A stretch of DNA of 64,000 nt, taken from assembly GCF_017308985.1 (NCBI RefSeq), contig NZ_JADWPE010000002.1, forward strand, positions 744,001 to 808,000, read 5' to 3'. Position numbers and translations under genes: made by a program. Under the pieces are notes generated by a model, which did no database searches, was not told the origin of the DNA, and saw only the letters and a program-made list of their open reading frames with translations. The stretch comes from Lysobacter changpingensis. Its GTDB lineage: Bacteria; Pseudomonadota; Gammaproteobacteria; Xanthomonadales; Xanthomonadaceae. Shown here piece by piece: positions 9,421 to 17,741 of this stretch (position 1 is the first letter of the stretch; each line of letters starts with the position of its first letter).

Positions 9421-10407
9421 ATGATGCGAACGATGATCCGGACGGCCGTTCTGGCCTGTGCGTGGGCGATGGTGCTCGGTGGGTGCTCGCAGCAGCAAGA
9501 GGCGGCAAACGCCGAGATGGCGGCAGCAGCCGAGGATCCCTCACAGGCCACGTCGTCGCAGATGAAGTCGGACACCTCTGCACCCGACGCGCCCGCACCC
9601 GCCACGTCGGCTTTGCCACCTGATGTGCCCTCGCAGCTGCAATCTGCGGCGAACACCCAGACGCCGGAGGGGCGGCGCTTCATCCGTACGGCCAGCGTCG
9701 ATTTCCGCGTCGCGGACGTCTACCGCTCGGCGCTGGCGATCGAGGACCTGGCCGCGAGACACGGCGGCTACGTGGCTCGCAACGTCATGCGCAGCGACGT
9801 CGGCGTGGTCCGATCGCATGCCAGCCGCGATGGCATGCGCGTCGATCTGGCCACCTACACCCTGCGAGGCGCGCTGACCGTGCGGGTCCCGAGCGAACGC
9901 ACGCAGGAGTTCCTGCGCGCGCTCGCCACCCACGTCGAATTCCTCGACGCCCGCACCTTCGAAGCGACCGACGCGCAGTTCGACCTGCTCCGCCAGCAGC
10001 TGGCATACGACCGTCACCAGAACGCCCAACAGGCGCTCGCGAACGCGGCCCGCGCGCCCGGGAAGACCGGCGAGAAGACCGACGCCATCGGCGCACGCGC
10101 CGACGCACAGGCGCAGCGCGACGAAGCGACCGTGGCGCGCGCCGAACTGGAAGACCGCATCGCCTTCGCGCGCATCGACCTGGCCCTGCACCAGGCGCCG
10201 CAGCTGCGTCGTACCGAACGGCCGGACCTCGAAGTGGCGATGCGTCGCGAAGGTCCAAGCTTCTTCGCGCGCCTGGGCGATGCGCTGGCCGAAGGCGGGC
10301 GGCTCGGGCTCAACCTGATCATCGGCCTTGCGTACCTGTGGCCGCTGTGGCTGGGCGCCGCGCTGGCCGTGCTCGCATGGCGCGCGTGGCGCAGGCGCCG
10401 TCGCTGA
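9421..10407 (+). CDS. DUF4349 domain lipoprotein
   Basis: The 328-residue protein has a lipoprotein signal (MMRTMIRTAVLACAWAMVLG, then GC), an Ala, Pro and Ser rich spacer to about residue 80, and then a DUF4349 region: FIRTASVDFRVADVY, GGYVARNVMRS, LTVRVPSERTQEFL, and a coiled stretch with FDLLRQQLAYD and AELEDRIAFARIDLAL. A C-terminal transmembrane helix (LGLNLIIGLAYLWPLWLGAA) ends in a basic tail. An AGGGG ribosome site lies 3 bases before the chosen ATG; the ATG at 9424 has better spacing. The function is unknown; the family is envelope associated. Confidence 0.8.
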   Translation: MMRTMIRTAVLACAWAMVLGGCSQQQEAANAEMAAAAEDPSQATSSQMKSDTSAPDAPAPATSALPPDVPSQLQSAANTQTPEGRRFIRTASVDFRVADVYRSALAIEDLAARHGGYVARNVMRSDVGVVRSHASRDGMRVDLATYTLRGALTVRVPSERTQEFLRALATHVEFLDARTFEATDAQFDLLRQQLAYDRHQNAQQALANAARAPGKTGEKTDAIGARADAQAQRDEATVARAELEDRIAFARIDLALHQAPQLRRTERPDLEVAMRREGPSFFARLGDALAEGGRLGLNLIIGLAYLWPLWLGAALAVLAWRAWRRRRR

Positions 10408-10408
10408 C

Positions 10409-10942
10409 ATGCCGACGATCTTCACGCACGCGGTCGTGCCGCTGGCGGCGGGCATCGCGCTGGGTTCCCGGCGCGTTCCGCCGCACCTGGTCGCGGCAGG
10501 CATGATCTCCGCGATATTGCCCGATGCCGACGTCGTCGCGTTCAAGCTGGGCATCGCGTACGCGGACGATCTCGGCCATCGCGGAGCGAGCCATTCGCTG
10601 TTCTTCGCCGGCGTGGTCGCGATGCTCGGCGCGCTGCTGCATCGGCCGCTGCGAACGTCGCCGTGGATCGCGGCCGTGTGGCTGTTCGCGTGCGTCGCGT
10701 CGCACCCGCTGCTCGACGCATTCACCAACGGCGGCCTCGGCGTCGCGCTGTGGTGGCCGTGGTCGGATGTGCGGCTGTTCGCGCCGTGGCGTCCGATCGC
10801 CGTGTCGCCCATCGGCAACGGGTTCTTCAGCGCGCGCGGCGTGGCGGTGATGGCGTCGGAGTTCCGCTGGATCTGGTGGCCCTGCGCGCTGATCGCAGTG
10901 GCGGGCTTCGCCGCGCGGCGGGCGTTATCCTCGCGTCCATGA
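10409..10942 (+). CDS. YdjM/YbcI-type membrane-bound metal-dependent hydrolase
   Basis: The 177-residue membrane protein starts MPTIFTHAVVPLAAGIALGS. It has the histidine and aspartate motifs of the DUF457 or YdjM family: TH near residue 6, LPDAD near 38, GHRGASHSLFF near 58, and ASHPLLDAFTNGG near 99, with about four hydrophobic segments between. The true substrate is unknown. It begins one base after the previous stop and overlaps the next gene as ATGA, so it belongs to one translational unit with the FAD oxidase. Confidence 0.85.
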   Translation: MPTIFTHAVVPLAAGIALGSRRVPPHLVAAGMISAILPDADVVAFKLGIAYADDLGHRGASHSLFFAGVVAMLGALLHRPLRTSPWIAAVWLFACVASHPLLDAFTNGGLGVALWWPWSDVRLFAPWRPIAVSPIGNGFFSARGVAVMASEFRWIWWPCALIAVAGFAARRALSSRP

Positions 10943-12321
10943 CATCGCTGCCCACCACGCTCGATTCACGGATGCGCTCGCTGCTCGGCGACGCCTGGCG
11001 CACCGACGAAAGCGAGCGGCTTACCTACGCCTACGACAACTCGCGCCGGCAGTCGCTGCCCGATGCGGTGGCGCTGCCAACCTCGCGCGAGCACGTCGTG
11101 ACGCTGGTGCGGGCCTGCCGCGAGGCGCGCGTGCCGGTGATCGCGCGCGGGCGCGGTACCAACACCACCGGCGCGGCGGTGCCGGTCGCCGGCGGCGTGG
11201 TGGTGTCGTTCGAACGGATGAACCGGATCCTCGACATCCGGCCGGGCGATCGCTGCGCGGTGGTCGAGCCCGGCGTGCTCAATGGCGACCTGCAGGCCGC
11301 GCTGAAGCCGCACGGCCTGTTCTGGCCACCGGATCCGACCAGCGCCGGCTACAGCAGCGTTGGCGGCAACCTCGCCTGCAACGCGGGCGGCCCGCGCGCG
11401 GTGAAGTACGGCGCCACGCGCGACAACGTGCTCGCGCTCACCGCGGTGACCGGTGCGGGCGAGCTGATCCACTGCGGCACTGCGACGACGAAGGGCGCGA
11501 CCGGTTACGACCTGCAACGCCTGCTGGTCGGCAGCGAAGGCACGCTGGCGCTGATCGTCGAGGCGAGCCTGCGCCTCACGCCGTCGCCGGCATCGCGGCG
11601 CGCGCTGCGTGCGATCTATCGCGATGTATCGTCCGCCGCGCAGGCCGTCGCCCGCTTGATGGCGCAACCGGTCACGCCGTCGATGCTGGAATTCATGGAC
11701 GCCGATGCGGTGCGCCTCGCGCGCGACGTGGGCGGCGCCGACCTGCCGCCGGATGCCGGCGCGCTGCTGATGATCGAAGCCGACGGCGATGCGCAGACGC
11801 TGCCGCACGACATGGAAGCGCTGATGCGCGCCGCGGCCGGCGACGGGCTCGTGTCGCTCGACGATGCCGCCGATGACGCTGCCCGCGAACGGCTCTGGGC
11901 CGCGCGCAAGGCGCTGTCTCCGTCGCTGCGGACGCTCGCTCCGGGAAAGATCAACGAAGACGTGGTCGTGCCGGTGTCGCGTATCCCGCAACTCGTCGAC
12001 GGCGTACGTGCGCTGTCGCGCGAGTTCGACCTGCCGATCGTCTGCTTCGGCCATGCGGGCAACGGCAACCTGCACGTCAACCTGCTCTACCATCCCGACG
12101 ATGCCGCGCAGACGACGCGCGCGCATGCCGCGATGGCGCGCGTGTTCGCGCTCACCCTGTCGCTGGGCGGCACGCTGTCGGGCGAGCACGGCATCGGCCT
12201 GGCGAAGCGCGAATTCATGCCGCAGGCGATCGACGCGCCGACGCTGGCGATGATGCGCACGGTGAAATCGGCGTTCGATCCGGACGGCATCCTCAATCCG
12301 GGCAAGCTGCTGCCCGATTGA
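10939..12321 (+). CDS. FAD-binding oxidase of the GlcD / D-lactate dehydrogenase family
   Basis: The 460-residue enzyme has an N-terminal PCMH-type FAD domain (VALPTSREHVVTLVRACRE, PVIARGRGTNTTGAAVP, PDPTSAGYSSVGGNLACNAGG, GATRDNVLALTAVTG) and a C-terminal FAD-linked oxidase domain with CFGHAGNGNLHVNLL and SGEHGIGLAKREFM, ending FDPDGILNPGKLLPD. The family oxidises 2-hydroxy acids such as glycolate or D-lactate; the substrate cannot be told from sequence alone. No glcE or glcF partner is adjacent, which slightly favours a stand-alone D-2-hydroxyacid dehydrogenase. The start is set by the ATGA overlap. Confidence 0.88.
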   Translation: MTSLPTTLDSRMRSLLGDAWRTDESERLTYAYDNSRRQSLPDAVALPTSREHVVTLVRACREARVPVIARGRGTNTTGAAVPVAGGVVVSFERMNRILDIRPGDRCAVVEPGVLNGDLQAALKPHGLFWPPDPTSAGYSSVGGNLACNAGGPRAVKYGATRDNVLALTAVTGAGELIHCGTATTKGATGYDLQRLLVGSEGTLALIVEASLRLTPSPASRRALRAIYRDVSSAAQAVARLMAQPVTPSMLEFMDADAVRLARDVGGADLPPDAGALLMIEADGDAQTLPHDMEALMRAAAGDGLVSLDDAADDAARERLWAARKALSPSLRTLAPGKINEDVVVPVSRIPQLVDGVRALSREFDLPIVCFGHAGNGNLHVNLLYHPDDAAQTTRAHAAMARVFALTLSLGGTLSGEHGIGLAKREFMPQAIDAPTLAMMRTVKSAFDPDGILNPGKLLPD

Positions 12322-12331
12322 GCGCGGCGCG

Positions 12332-12517
12332 TCAGAGGAACTGGTCGAGCTTGCGCATCACCAGCATCATGCCGACCACCCAGCACAGGATCACCAGCAG
12401 CACCGCACCCCAGTTGCTGCCGATCCTGCCGCGCCGGCGCTGCATCCAGAAACCCAGCGCCAGCAGCACGGTGGGCACGATGAAGAACAGCATGCCGATC
12501 AGGAACCTCGTTTCCAC
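12332..12517 (-). CDS. Small two-helix membrane protein, unknown function
   Basis: The 61-residue product has two hydrophobic helices (FLIGMLFFIVPTVLLALGFW and NWGAVLLVILCWVVGMMLVM) joined by a short basic loop (MQRRRGRIGS). It converges on the FAD oxidase gene with a 10-base gap. Residue distribution fits a real inner-membrane protein with a positive-inside loop. No family was recognised. Confidence 0.65.
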   Translation of the reverse strand: METRFLIGMLFFIVPTVLLALGFWMQRRRGRIGSNWGAVLLVILCWVVGMMLVMRKLDQFL

Positions 12518-12598
12518 GCGAATCCTCCCTGGGCAAGGACTACCGGCGACGGGCTGATCTTACGATGCTATCGGGCTTCGGCGAGGCCGGCCGCTATT

Positions 12599-12627
12599 GT
12601 AGCCCGGGTAAGCGAAGCGCACCCGGG
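12599..12627 (+). repeat. GTAG-type REP element (single)
   Basis: A GTAG head is followed by a palindrome with arms CCCGGGT and ACCCGGG around AAGCGAAGCGC. Related copies lie at 21837, 24613 and 48561. These have the form of REP sequences mobilised by RAYT-type transposases; no RAYT gene is in the window. Confidence 0.8.
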
Positions 12628-12708
12628 GATCGCCTCGCCCGAATCGTCGATGTCGCCCGCCACCCGACCTCCGGGAAACCGCGAACGGACCTTGTCGGCC
12701 TTCAGCGC

Positions 12709-13677
12709 TCACGCGAAATGCTGATACCCCGCACGACCGGATTCCCACGGCGCACCGAGCGCATCGAACGCCCGCACACCCTCGCCCGCCTCGACGCGAC
12801 CGATGCGCGCGACGGGCGTTCCGGTCTCACGCGCGATCCGCTCGATCTCATCCCGCAGCCCGGACGCAGCGGTGAAGCACAGTTCGTAATCGTCGCCCCC
12901 GGTGGCCTGCAGGGCATGACGCGTCGCATCGTCGAACGCGGCGCGCAGCGCATCCGATGCAGGCAGGCGGTCGAGCTCGACGCGCGCACCGACACCGCTC
13001 GCACGCGCGACATGCGCCAAATCCGCCAGCAGGCCATCGGAAACATCGATGCACGCATGCGCCACGTCGGCGAGTGCCGCGCCGAACGCAAGACGCGGCG
13101 TCGGCCGATCCAGGCGCGCGCGCAGGAACGCGTCGCGCGGCGAACCTTCGTGCCACTGCGCCAATGCGGCGGCGGCGTCGCCGAGCGTGCCGCTGACCCA
13201 GACGTCGTCGTCGATACGAGCGGCATCACGACGCAGCGCGCGGTCCGGCGCCACGAACCCGTGCACGGTCACGCTGATCGAAAGCGGCCCGCGAGTCGTG
13301 TCGCCGCCCACCAGCGCGGCGCGATGCGCGTGGGCGAGTTCGAGAAAACCATCGAGGAAGCCATCCACCCAGGCCGCGTCGCCGCCCGGAAGCGACAGCG
13401 ACAACGTGCACCACGCGGGCTCCGCGCCCATCGCCGCCAGATCGGACAGATTCACCGCCAGCGACTTCCAGCCGACGTCCGCCGGTGCGGTGTCTTCGGG
13501 GAAATGCACGCCCGCGTTGAGCGTGTCTGCGGCTACGACCAGCAGGCGCCCGGTTGGGACCCGCAGCAGCGCGGCGTCGTCGCCGATGCCGAGCACCACG
13601 TCGTCCCGCGCATGCACGCGGCGACGGATGCGGTCGATCAGGTCGAATTCGCGTGCGTCGCGATGCGGATCACTCAC
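12709..13677 (-). CDS. thiL: ThiL, thiamine-monophosphate kinase
   Basis: ThiL phosphorylates thiamine monophosphate to thiamine diphosphate in the cytoplasm. The 322-residue protein has the PurM/ThiL fold motifs: FDLIDRI, VVLGIGDDAALL near residue 29, VVAADTLNAGVHFPED, KSLAVNLSDLAAMGAEP, ALVGGDTTRGPLSISVT, ACIDVSDGLLADL, and GGDDYELCFTA. It follows nusB in the nusB-thiL order common in gammaproteobacteria, with a 70-base gap between them. Confidence 0.96.
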   Translation of the reverse strand: MSDPHRDAREFDLIDRIRRRVHARDDVVLGIGDDAALLRVPTGRLLVVAADTLNAGVHFPEDTAPADVGWKSLAVNLSDLAAMGAEPAWCTLSLSLPGGDAAWVDGFLDGFLELAHAHRAALVGGDTTRGPLSISVTVHGFVAPDRALRRDAARIDDDVWVSGTLGDAAAALAQWHEGSPRDAFLRARLDRPTPRLAFGAALADVAHACIDVSDGLLADLAHVARASGVGARVELDRLPASDALRAAFDDATRHALQATGGDDYELCFTAASGLRDEIERIARETGTPVARIGRVEAGEGVRAFDALGAPWESGRAGYQHFA

Positions 13678-13747
13678 GGGACACTCCGGCGTGTGCGGTT
13701 CGACACTGCCACCGCGACGCGCGTTGCGCGGTCGCGGCGATGCCGCT

Positions 13748-14209
13748 TCATCGCGGACGCGGCGCCTTCACTTCCGTCGCGCGCCACTCGGCGGCGGCGT
13801 GATCGAGCACGCCGTTGACGTAGGTGTGCCCGTGTTCGGCACCGAAACGCTTCACGGTTTCGATCGCCTCGTTGATGACCACGCGGTACGGCACGTCCGG
13901 GCGCATGCGCAGCTCGTACGCCGCGATGCGCAGCGCGGCGCGCTCGATGGCGTCGACCTGCTCGATGTCGCGATCGAGGAACGGCTTGAGCGCATCGTCC
14001 AGCGATTCGACATTCGCTTCGACGCCGCGCACGAGGTCCTCGAAATACTCCAGGTCCGCCTGCTCCTTGGCCTGTTCGTGGGCGAACTGCGCGATCACCT
14101 CGCGCGCGCTCGATCCCGACATCTGCCATGCATAGACCGCCTGCAACGCGCGGCGGCGCGCACGCGAACGGGCGACAGGATCGATTCCATCCGGACGACG
14201 ACGGTTCAT
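13748..14209 (-). CDS. nusB: NusB, transcription antitermination factor
   Basis: NusB binds boxA RNA with NusE (S10) and supports rRNA antitermination. The 153-residue helical protein shows [15 protein letters not shown], a conserved middle ([22 protein letters not shown]), [35 protein letters not shown] split over two helices, and a C-terminal [10 protein letters not shown]. The basic N-terminus ([20 protein letters not shown]) is usual. The start overlaps the ribH stop as ATGA, so the rib genes and nusB form one transcription unit. Confidence 0.96.
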   Translation of the reverse strand: MNRRRPDGIDPVARSRARRRALQAVYAWQMSGSSAREVIAQFAHEQAKEQADLEYFEDLVRGVEANVESLDDALKPFLDRDIEQVDAIERAALRIAAYELRMRPDVPYRVVINEAIETVKRFGAEHGHTYVNGVLDHAAAEWRATEVKAPRPR

Positions 14210-14673
14210 GGCAATTGCCCCAGCAGATGACTCATTTCAAGTGCGGCCAGCGCCGCTTCCTCGCCCTTGTTGCCGTGCGTGCCACCGGCGCGGGCCTCGG
14301 CGTCCTCGTGGCGCTCCACGGCGAGCACGCCGTTGGCGACCGGGAATCCGTACTCCAGTTGCACGCGCATCAGGCCGTCCGAACACCCGTCGGCGACCTG
14401 CTCGTAATGACGCGTATCGCCGCGCACGACGCAGCCCAGCGCGACCACGGCGGCATGCCGGCCGGCCTTCGCCAGGCGCGTGGCGACGACGGGGATTTCC
14501 CATGCGCCGGGCACGCGGATGACGTCGACCGCGGACTCGTCCACGCCGTTCTCGGCGAAGGTCTTGCGCGCGCCGGCGACCAGCGTATCGGTGATGCGCG
14601 GGTTCCAGCGGCTGGCGATGATCGCGAATCGCGCGCCCGGGGGGCTGCGCAGGTCGCCTTCGAAGTGGGTCAT
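14206..14673 (-). CDS. ribH: RibH, 6,7-dimethyl-8-ribityllumazine synthase
   Basis: RibH condenses 3,4-dihydroxy-2-butanone 4-phosphate with the pyrimidinedione to give lumazine, the penultimate riboflavin step. The 155-residue protein has the expected motifs: [45 protein letters not shown], and [20 protein letters not shown]. The frame extends upstream, but MTHFEGDL at 14673 fits the family N-terminus. The stop overlaps the nusB start. Confidence 0.96.
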   Translation of the reverse strand: MTHFEGDLRSPPGARFAIIASRWNPRITDTLVAGARKTFAENGVDESAVDVIRVPGAWEIPVVATRLAKAGRHAAVVALGCVVRGDTRHYEQVADGCSDGLMRVQLEYGFPVANGVLAVERHEDAEARAGGTHGNKGEEAALAALEMSHLLGQLP

Positions 14674-14742
14674 GGGGCGTTCTTGGTGAAGGGCGGGGAT
14701 TCTAGCGCGATGTCGGCGTGGGCGCCGTGGAGCCCTCGCCGC

Positions 14743-14817
14743 CACGAACGAGAGTGGAGGAACGAGTGAGGCAATCGTCGCTCGTCGCCCGTCGCTCGTT
14801 CCTAGTCACTCGTTTCC
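14743..14817. repeat. AACGAG-type inverted repeat at the ribBX 3' end
   Basis: The left arm near 14743-14771 (CGAACGAG, GGAGGAACGAGTGA) and the right arm near 14791-14817 (TCGCTCGTTCCTAG, TCACTCGTTTCC) are approximate inverted copies. The right arm supplies the last codons of ribBX (ETSD and stop). A sister element at 36193-36295 lies in gspI. Confidence 0.6.
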
Positions 14818-15923
14818 GGTCCCGGCACGTACTCCACCACCTCCAGCCCGAACCCGGCCAGCCCGATCTGCTTGCGCGGCGTGCCCAGCACGCGGAGCTT
14901 GCCCAGGCCGAGGTCCGCGAGGATCTGGCCGCCGGCGCCGTTGCGCCGCCACTCGGCGAGCGCGTGGCCGCGGGTCGGGCCGGCCTCGTCGGCATGCTGC
15001 GGCGCGCGGATGCGGGCCAGCAGCGCGTCGGCATCGGCGTGGTCGGCCAGCAGCACCAGCGCACCGCGGCCTTCGGCGGCGATCGCCTTCAGCACGTCGC
15101 CCACGGCCGGGCCGAAGTCCGGGCGCCGCCAGTGCAGCGCGTCGGCGAGCGGATTCTGCACGTGCACGCGCACCAGCGTCGGCGTGGCCGCGTCGGGCGT
15201 GCCGCGACGCAGCGCGAAATGCAGCGCGTGGCTGAGGCGGTCGCGGTAGGTGAACAGTTCGAACGGACCGTGCTCGGTGTCGATCTCGCGCGCATCCACG
15301 CGCTCGACCGTGTGTTCGGTCTCCAGGCGATAGCGGATCAGTTCCTCGATCGAACCGATCTTCAATCCATGCTCGGCCGCGAACGCCTCCAGTTCCGGAC
15401 GACGCGCCATGCTGCCGTCGGCGTTGAGGATCTCGACCAGCACGCCGGCGGGTTCCAGGCCGGCCAGCAGCGCCAGGTCGCTCGCCGCCTCGGTATGCCC
15501 CGCGCGATTGAGCACGCCGCCGGGCTGCGCTTGCAGCGGGAAGATGTGGCCGGGCTGCGAGAGATCGCTTGCAGAAGCGTCCGGCCGCACGGCGGTGCGC
15601 ACCGTATGCGCGCGGTCGTAGGCACTGATGCCGGTGGTGACGCCTTCGGCCGCCTCGATGCTGACGGTGAAGTTGGTGTGGTGCGGCGAGGTGTTGTCGC
15701 GCACCATCGGCGGCAGGCCGAGCTGGCGGCAGCGTTCGCGCGTGAGCGACAGGCACACCAGGCCGCGCGCGTGCGTGACCATGAAGTTGATGTCCTGCGG
15801 CCGCACGAGTTCGGCGGCCATGATCAGGTCGCCTTCGTTCTCGCGGTCCTCGTCGTCGACGATCACGACCATGCGGCCGTTGCGGATTTCTTCGAGCAGT
15901 TCGGGAATCGGGCTGAAAGGCAT
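14802..15923 (-). CDS. ribB: RibBX, DHBP synthase fused to a degenerate GTP cyclohydrolase II domain
   Basis: The N-terminal half makes 3,4-dihydroxy-2-butanone 4-phosphate from ribulose 5-phosphate. Motifs are [20 protein letters not shown] near residue 19, [11 protein letters not shown], and [14 protein letters not shown]. The C-terminal half (about 200-373) has the outline of GTP cyclohydrolase II ([37 protein letters not shown]) but lacks the three zinc cysteines and the CDCG region, so it should not act on GTP. This matches the RibBX variant known in Proteobacteria. The ATG at 15923 has AGGGGG 7 bases before it. A true RibA must be elsewhere. Confidence 0.93.
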   Translation of the reverse strand: MPFSPIPELLEEIRNGRMVVIVDDEDRENEGDLIMAAELVRPQDINFMVTHARGLVCLSLTRERCRQLGLPPMVRDNTSPHHTNFTVSIEAAEGVTTGISAYDRAHTVRTAVRPDASASDLSQPGHIFPLQAQPGGVLNRAGHTEAASDLALLAGLEPAGVLVEILNADGSMARRPELEAFAAEHGLKIGSIEELIRYRLETEHTVERVDAREIDTEHGPFELFTYRDRLSHALHFALRRGTPDAATPTLVRVHVQNPLADALHWRRPDFGPAVGDVLKAIAAEGRGALVLLADHADADALLARIRAPQHADEAGPTRGHALAEWRRNGAGGQILADLGLGKLRVLGTPRKQIGLAGFGLEVVEYVPGPETSD

Positions 15924-15933
15924 GTCGTTCCCC

Positions 15934-16533
15934 CTATTCGGCACGGCCGGCGAGCAGCCGCTCGACGTAGCGCGCGACCAGATCGATTTCCAGGTTCACC
16001 GCGTCGCCCACCTGCGTATGCGCGAAACGCGTGTGCGCGACGGTGTGCGGGATCAGCGCGACTTCGAAACCCGCATCGTCCACTTCGTTCACCGTGAGGC
16101 TCACGCCGTCGACGCAGATCGAGCCTTTCTTGGCGATGTAGCGCAGCAGCGGCGCCGGTGCCGAGAAACGCCAGCGCTGCGCGCGCGCATCGGGTTCGAT
16201 GCGCTCGACGCGGCCGAGTCCGTCGACGTGTCCGCTGACCAGATGCCCGCCGAGGCGATCGGTCGGGCGCATCGCGCGCTCCAGGTTCACCGCGTCGCCG
16301 ACGGCGAGCGCGCCGAGCGTGGTGAGCGCGAGCGTTTCGTTCGATGCATCGGCCGCGAAGCTGCGCGCGCCGTACTCGATGACGGTGAGGCAGACGCCGT
16401 TGACGGCGATGCTTTCGCCCAGCCGCACGGCGTCGAACGCGAGCGTGCCGACGTCGACGGTGAGGCGGACGTCGCCGCCGCGGTGTTCGAGCGAAGCCAG
16501 GCGGCCGACGCCTTCGATGATGCCGGTGAACAT
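15934..16533 (-). CDS. ribE: RibE (RibC), riboflavin synthase alpha chain
   Basis: Riboflavin synthase dismutates two lumazines to riboflavin. The 199-residue protein has the two lumazine-binding repeats: MFTGIIEGVGRLASLEHRGG with SIAVNGVCLTV near 41, and HLVSGHVDGLGRV with SICVDGVSLTVNEV near 138. It is the first gene behind the FMN riboswitch and terminator and leads into ribBX (10-base gap), ribH and nusB, so FMN level should set expression of the unit. Confidence 0.97.
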   Translation of the reverse strand: MFTGIIEGVGRLASLEHRGGDVRLTVDVGTLAFDAVRLGESIAVNGVCLTVIEYGARSFAADASNETLALTTLGALAVGDAVNLERAMRPTDRLGGHLVSGHVDGLGRVERIEPDARAQRWRFSAPAPLLRYIAKKGSICVDGVSLTVNEVDDAGFEVALIPHTVAHTRFAHTQVGDAVNLEIDLVARYVERLLAGRAE

Positions 16534-16611
16534 CAGCGCGCCTCCTGCTTGGAAGCGGCATGGGTAGTGAAGCGCTGGGTCATTGAAACGTTTCTCGATC
16601 TGGAGTGAACG

Positions 16612-16634
16612 AAAAACGCCTCAAGGCATGAGGC
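16612..16634 (-). terminator. Intrinsic terminator of the FMN riboswitch expression platform
   Basis: On the minus strand a GCCTCA...TGAGGC stem (16618-16623 with 16629-16634, 5-base loop) is followed by a GTTTTTC run (T's at 16612-16616). It lies between the aptamer and ribE. A second hairpin with GC-rich arms lies at 16640-16660, between the aptamer and this stem. The arrangement fits FMN-controlled termination. Confidence 0.75.
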
Positions 16635-16659
16635 AGGCGCACGGCACGGGGCCGTGTGC

Positions 16660-16851
16660 GGCTGTCTTCTTTCATCCGGACTTTCCGGGAAGCTCGCGCT
16701 TTCCGACCGTCGGCTCCGGCATTGGACCGGATCTGCTGACCCTCTTCGCCATGGGCGGCGAGGCGCTCGCGGGCTCGTGCGAACGACGCTGCCGACAGCG
16801 CCATCGCACCTACCGCCGGTGGGGAATCTCACCCCGCCCTGAAGACGTTAC
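16660..16851 (-). promoter_or_regulatory. FMN riboswitch (RFN element) upstream of ribE
   Basis: The minus strand carries the conserved RFN blocks in order: TCTTCAGGGCGGGGTGA, TTCCCCACCGGCGGTA (16811-16830 region), a variable GC-rich arm containing AGCCCGCGAGCG, GGTCAGCAGATCCGGT, GCCGGAGCCGACGGT, and finally GGAAAGTCCGGATGAAAGAA. FMN binding normally switches off riboflavin genes by termination or by hiding the ribosome site. Here a terminator hairpin follows directly, which supports transcriptional control of ribE-ribBX-ribH. Confidence 0.96.
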
Positions 16852-16958
16852 GTGTTGTGGATGCCGGCGAACCGGCGCGGGGATTCTAGCACCCGCGCCC
16901 CGGGAGGCCCGCCGGACGGACTGTTCCGCGTCTGGCGCCTACCCGGCACCGGCGGGTT

Positions 16959-17720
16959 TCAGGCCTTCTGCCGCAGGTGCAGGAACAGCGGCCAGCGGAT
17001 TGTCCGGGTCTCGTCCGGATCGCCCCAGCTCGCCGCCAGTGAGGGCGCGTGCCGCGCCACCGGGTCCTCGCCCGCATCCGCCGCGCACCGCGCGACGGCC
17101 GACATGCTCGACAGATAGCGCAGGAAATGCGCCAGCGACCACTCCGCCTCCAGCCACAGCGCGGGGGCCGGCAGCGCGGGGAACGGCCAGTCGTAGCCGG
17201 CGTAGTGCGCGTCGATCTGCGCGCGTTCGGGCGGCCAGTACGGATCGATGCGCGCGCGGAAATCCTCCACGGCTTCGACCATTCCTTCCGGCGCGACGAA
17301 ATCCGCATAGCCCCACGCCGCCAGCACGCCGCCCGGCGCGAGCACGCGTTCGCATTCAGCGAAGAACGTCAGCCGGTCGAACCAGTGCAGCGCCTGCGCG
17401 ACGGCGACGAGCCCGACGCTCGAATCCGGCAGCGATGCGCGCTCGCCGGGCTCCACCGCAAGACTCACGCTGTCCGTGCCCGGTTGTGCCCAATGCTGCG
17501 CCAGTTGCTTCGCGCTCGGCTCGGTCGCGTGCACGTGCGCGAAGCGCGCGGCGAGCCCGCGCGTCGCCTGCCCGCTGCCGCAGCCCGGCTCCCACACGCG
17601 CGCGTCCCGCGGCACGACCGCGGCGATCGCGTCGAAGAGTTCGTCCGGGTACTCCGGGCGCGCCTGCGCGTACGCATCGGCGATGCCGGAGAAGTGGTCC
17701 TTGAAGTTCGCGCCGCTCAT
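16959..17720 (-). CDS. Class I SAM-dependent methyltransferase
   Basis: The 253-residue protein has a Rossmann methyltransferase core: DHFSGIADAYAQARPEYPDEL, the SAM loop VWEPGCGSGQATRGLA near residue 42, HATEPSAKQLA (acidic loop), and a post-core ALHWFDRLTFFAECERVLAPGGVLAAWGY. The FDRL plus YPDEL layout resembles the trans-aconitate and related small-molecule methyltransferase group. The substrate is unknown. It lies between ribD and the riboswitch on the same strand; there is no sequence evidence that it works in riboflavin synthesis. Confidence 0.85.
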   Translation of the reverse strand: MSGANFKDHFSGIADAYAQARPEYPDELFDAIAAVVPRDARVWEPGCGSGQATRGLAARFAHVHATEPSAKQLAQHWAQPGTDSVSLAVEPGERASLPDSSVGLVAVAQALHWFDRLTFFAECERVLAPGGVLAAWGYADFVAPEGMVEAVEDFRARIDPYWPPERAQIDAHYAGYDWPFPALPAPALWLEAEWSLAHFLRYLSSMSAVARCAADAGEDPVARHAPSLAASWGDPDETRTIRWPLFLHLRQKA

Positions 17721-17741
17721 GTGCGCCTCCTCAGGCGTCGA

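Noticed and set aside
10939-12321. Assignment as glycolate oxidase subunit GlcD
   Set aside because: The domain architecture fits, but no glcE or glcF lies nearby, so only the broader family call was kept.
12599-12627. GTAG palindromes as CRISPR repeats
   Set aside because: Copies are far apart, palindromic throughout and not regularly spaced with spacers.
16533-16832. Short frames within the region upstream of ribE
   Set aside because: They lie in the FMN riboswitch and terminator and have no coding character.
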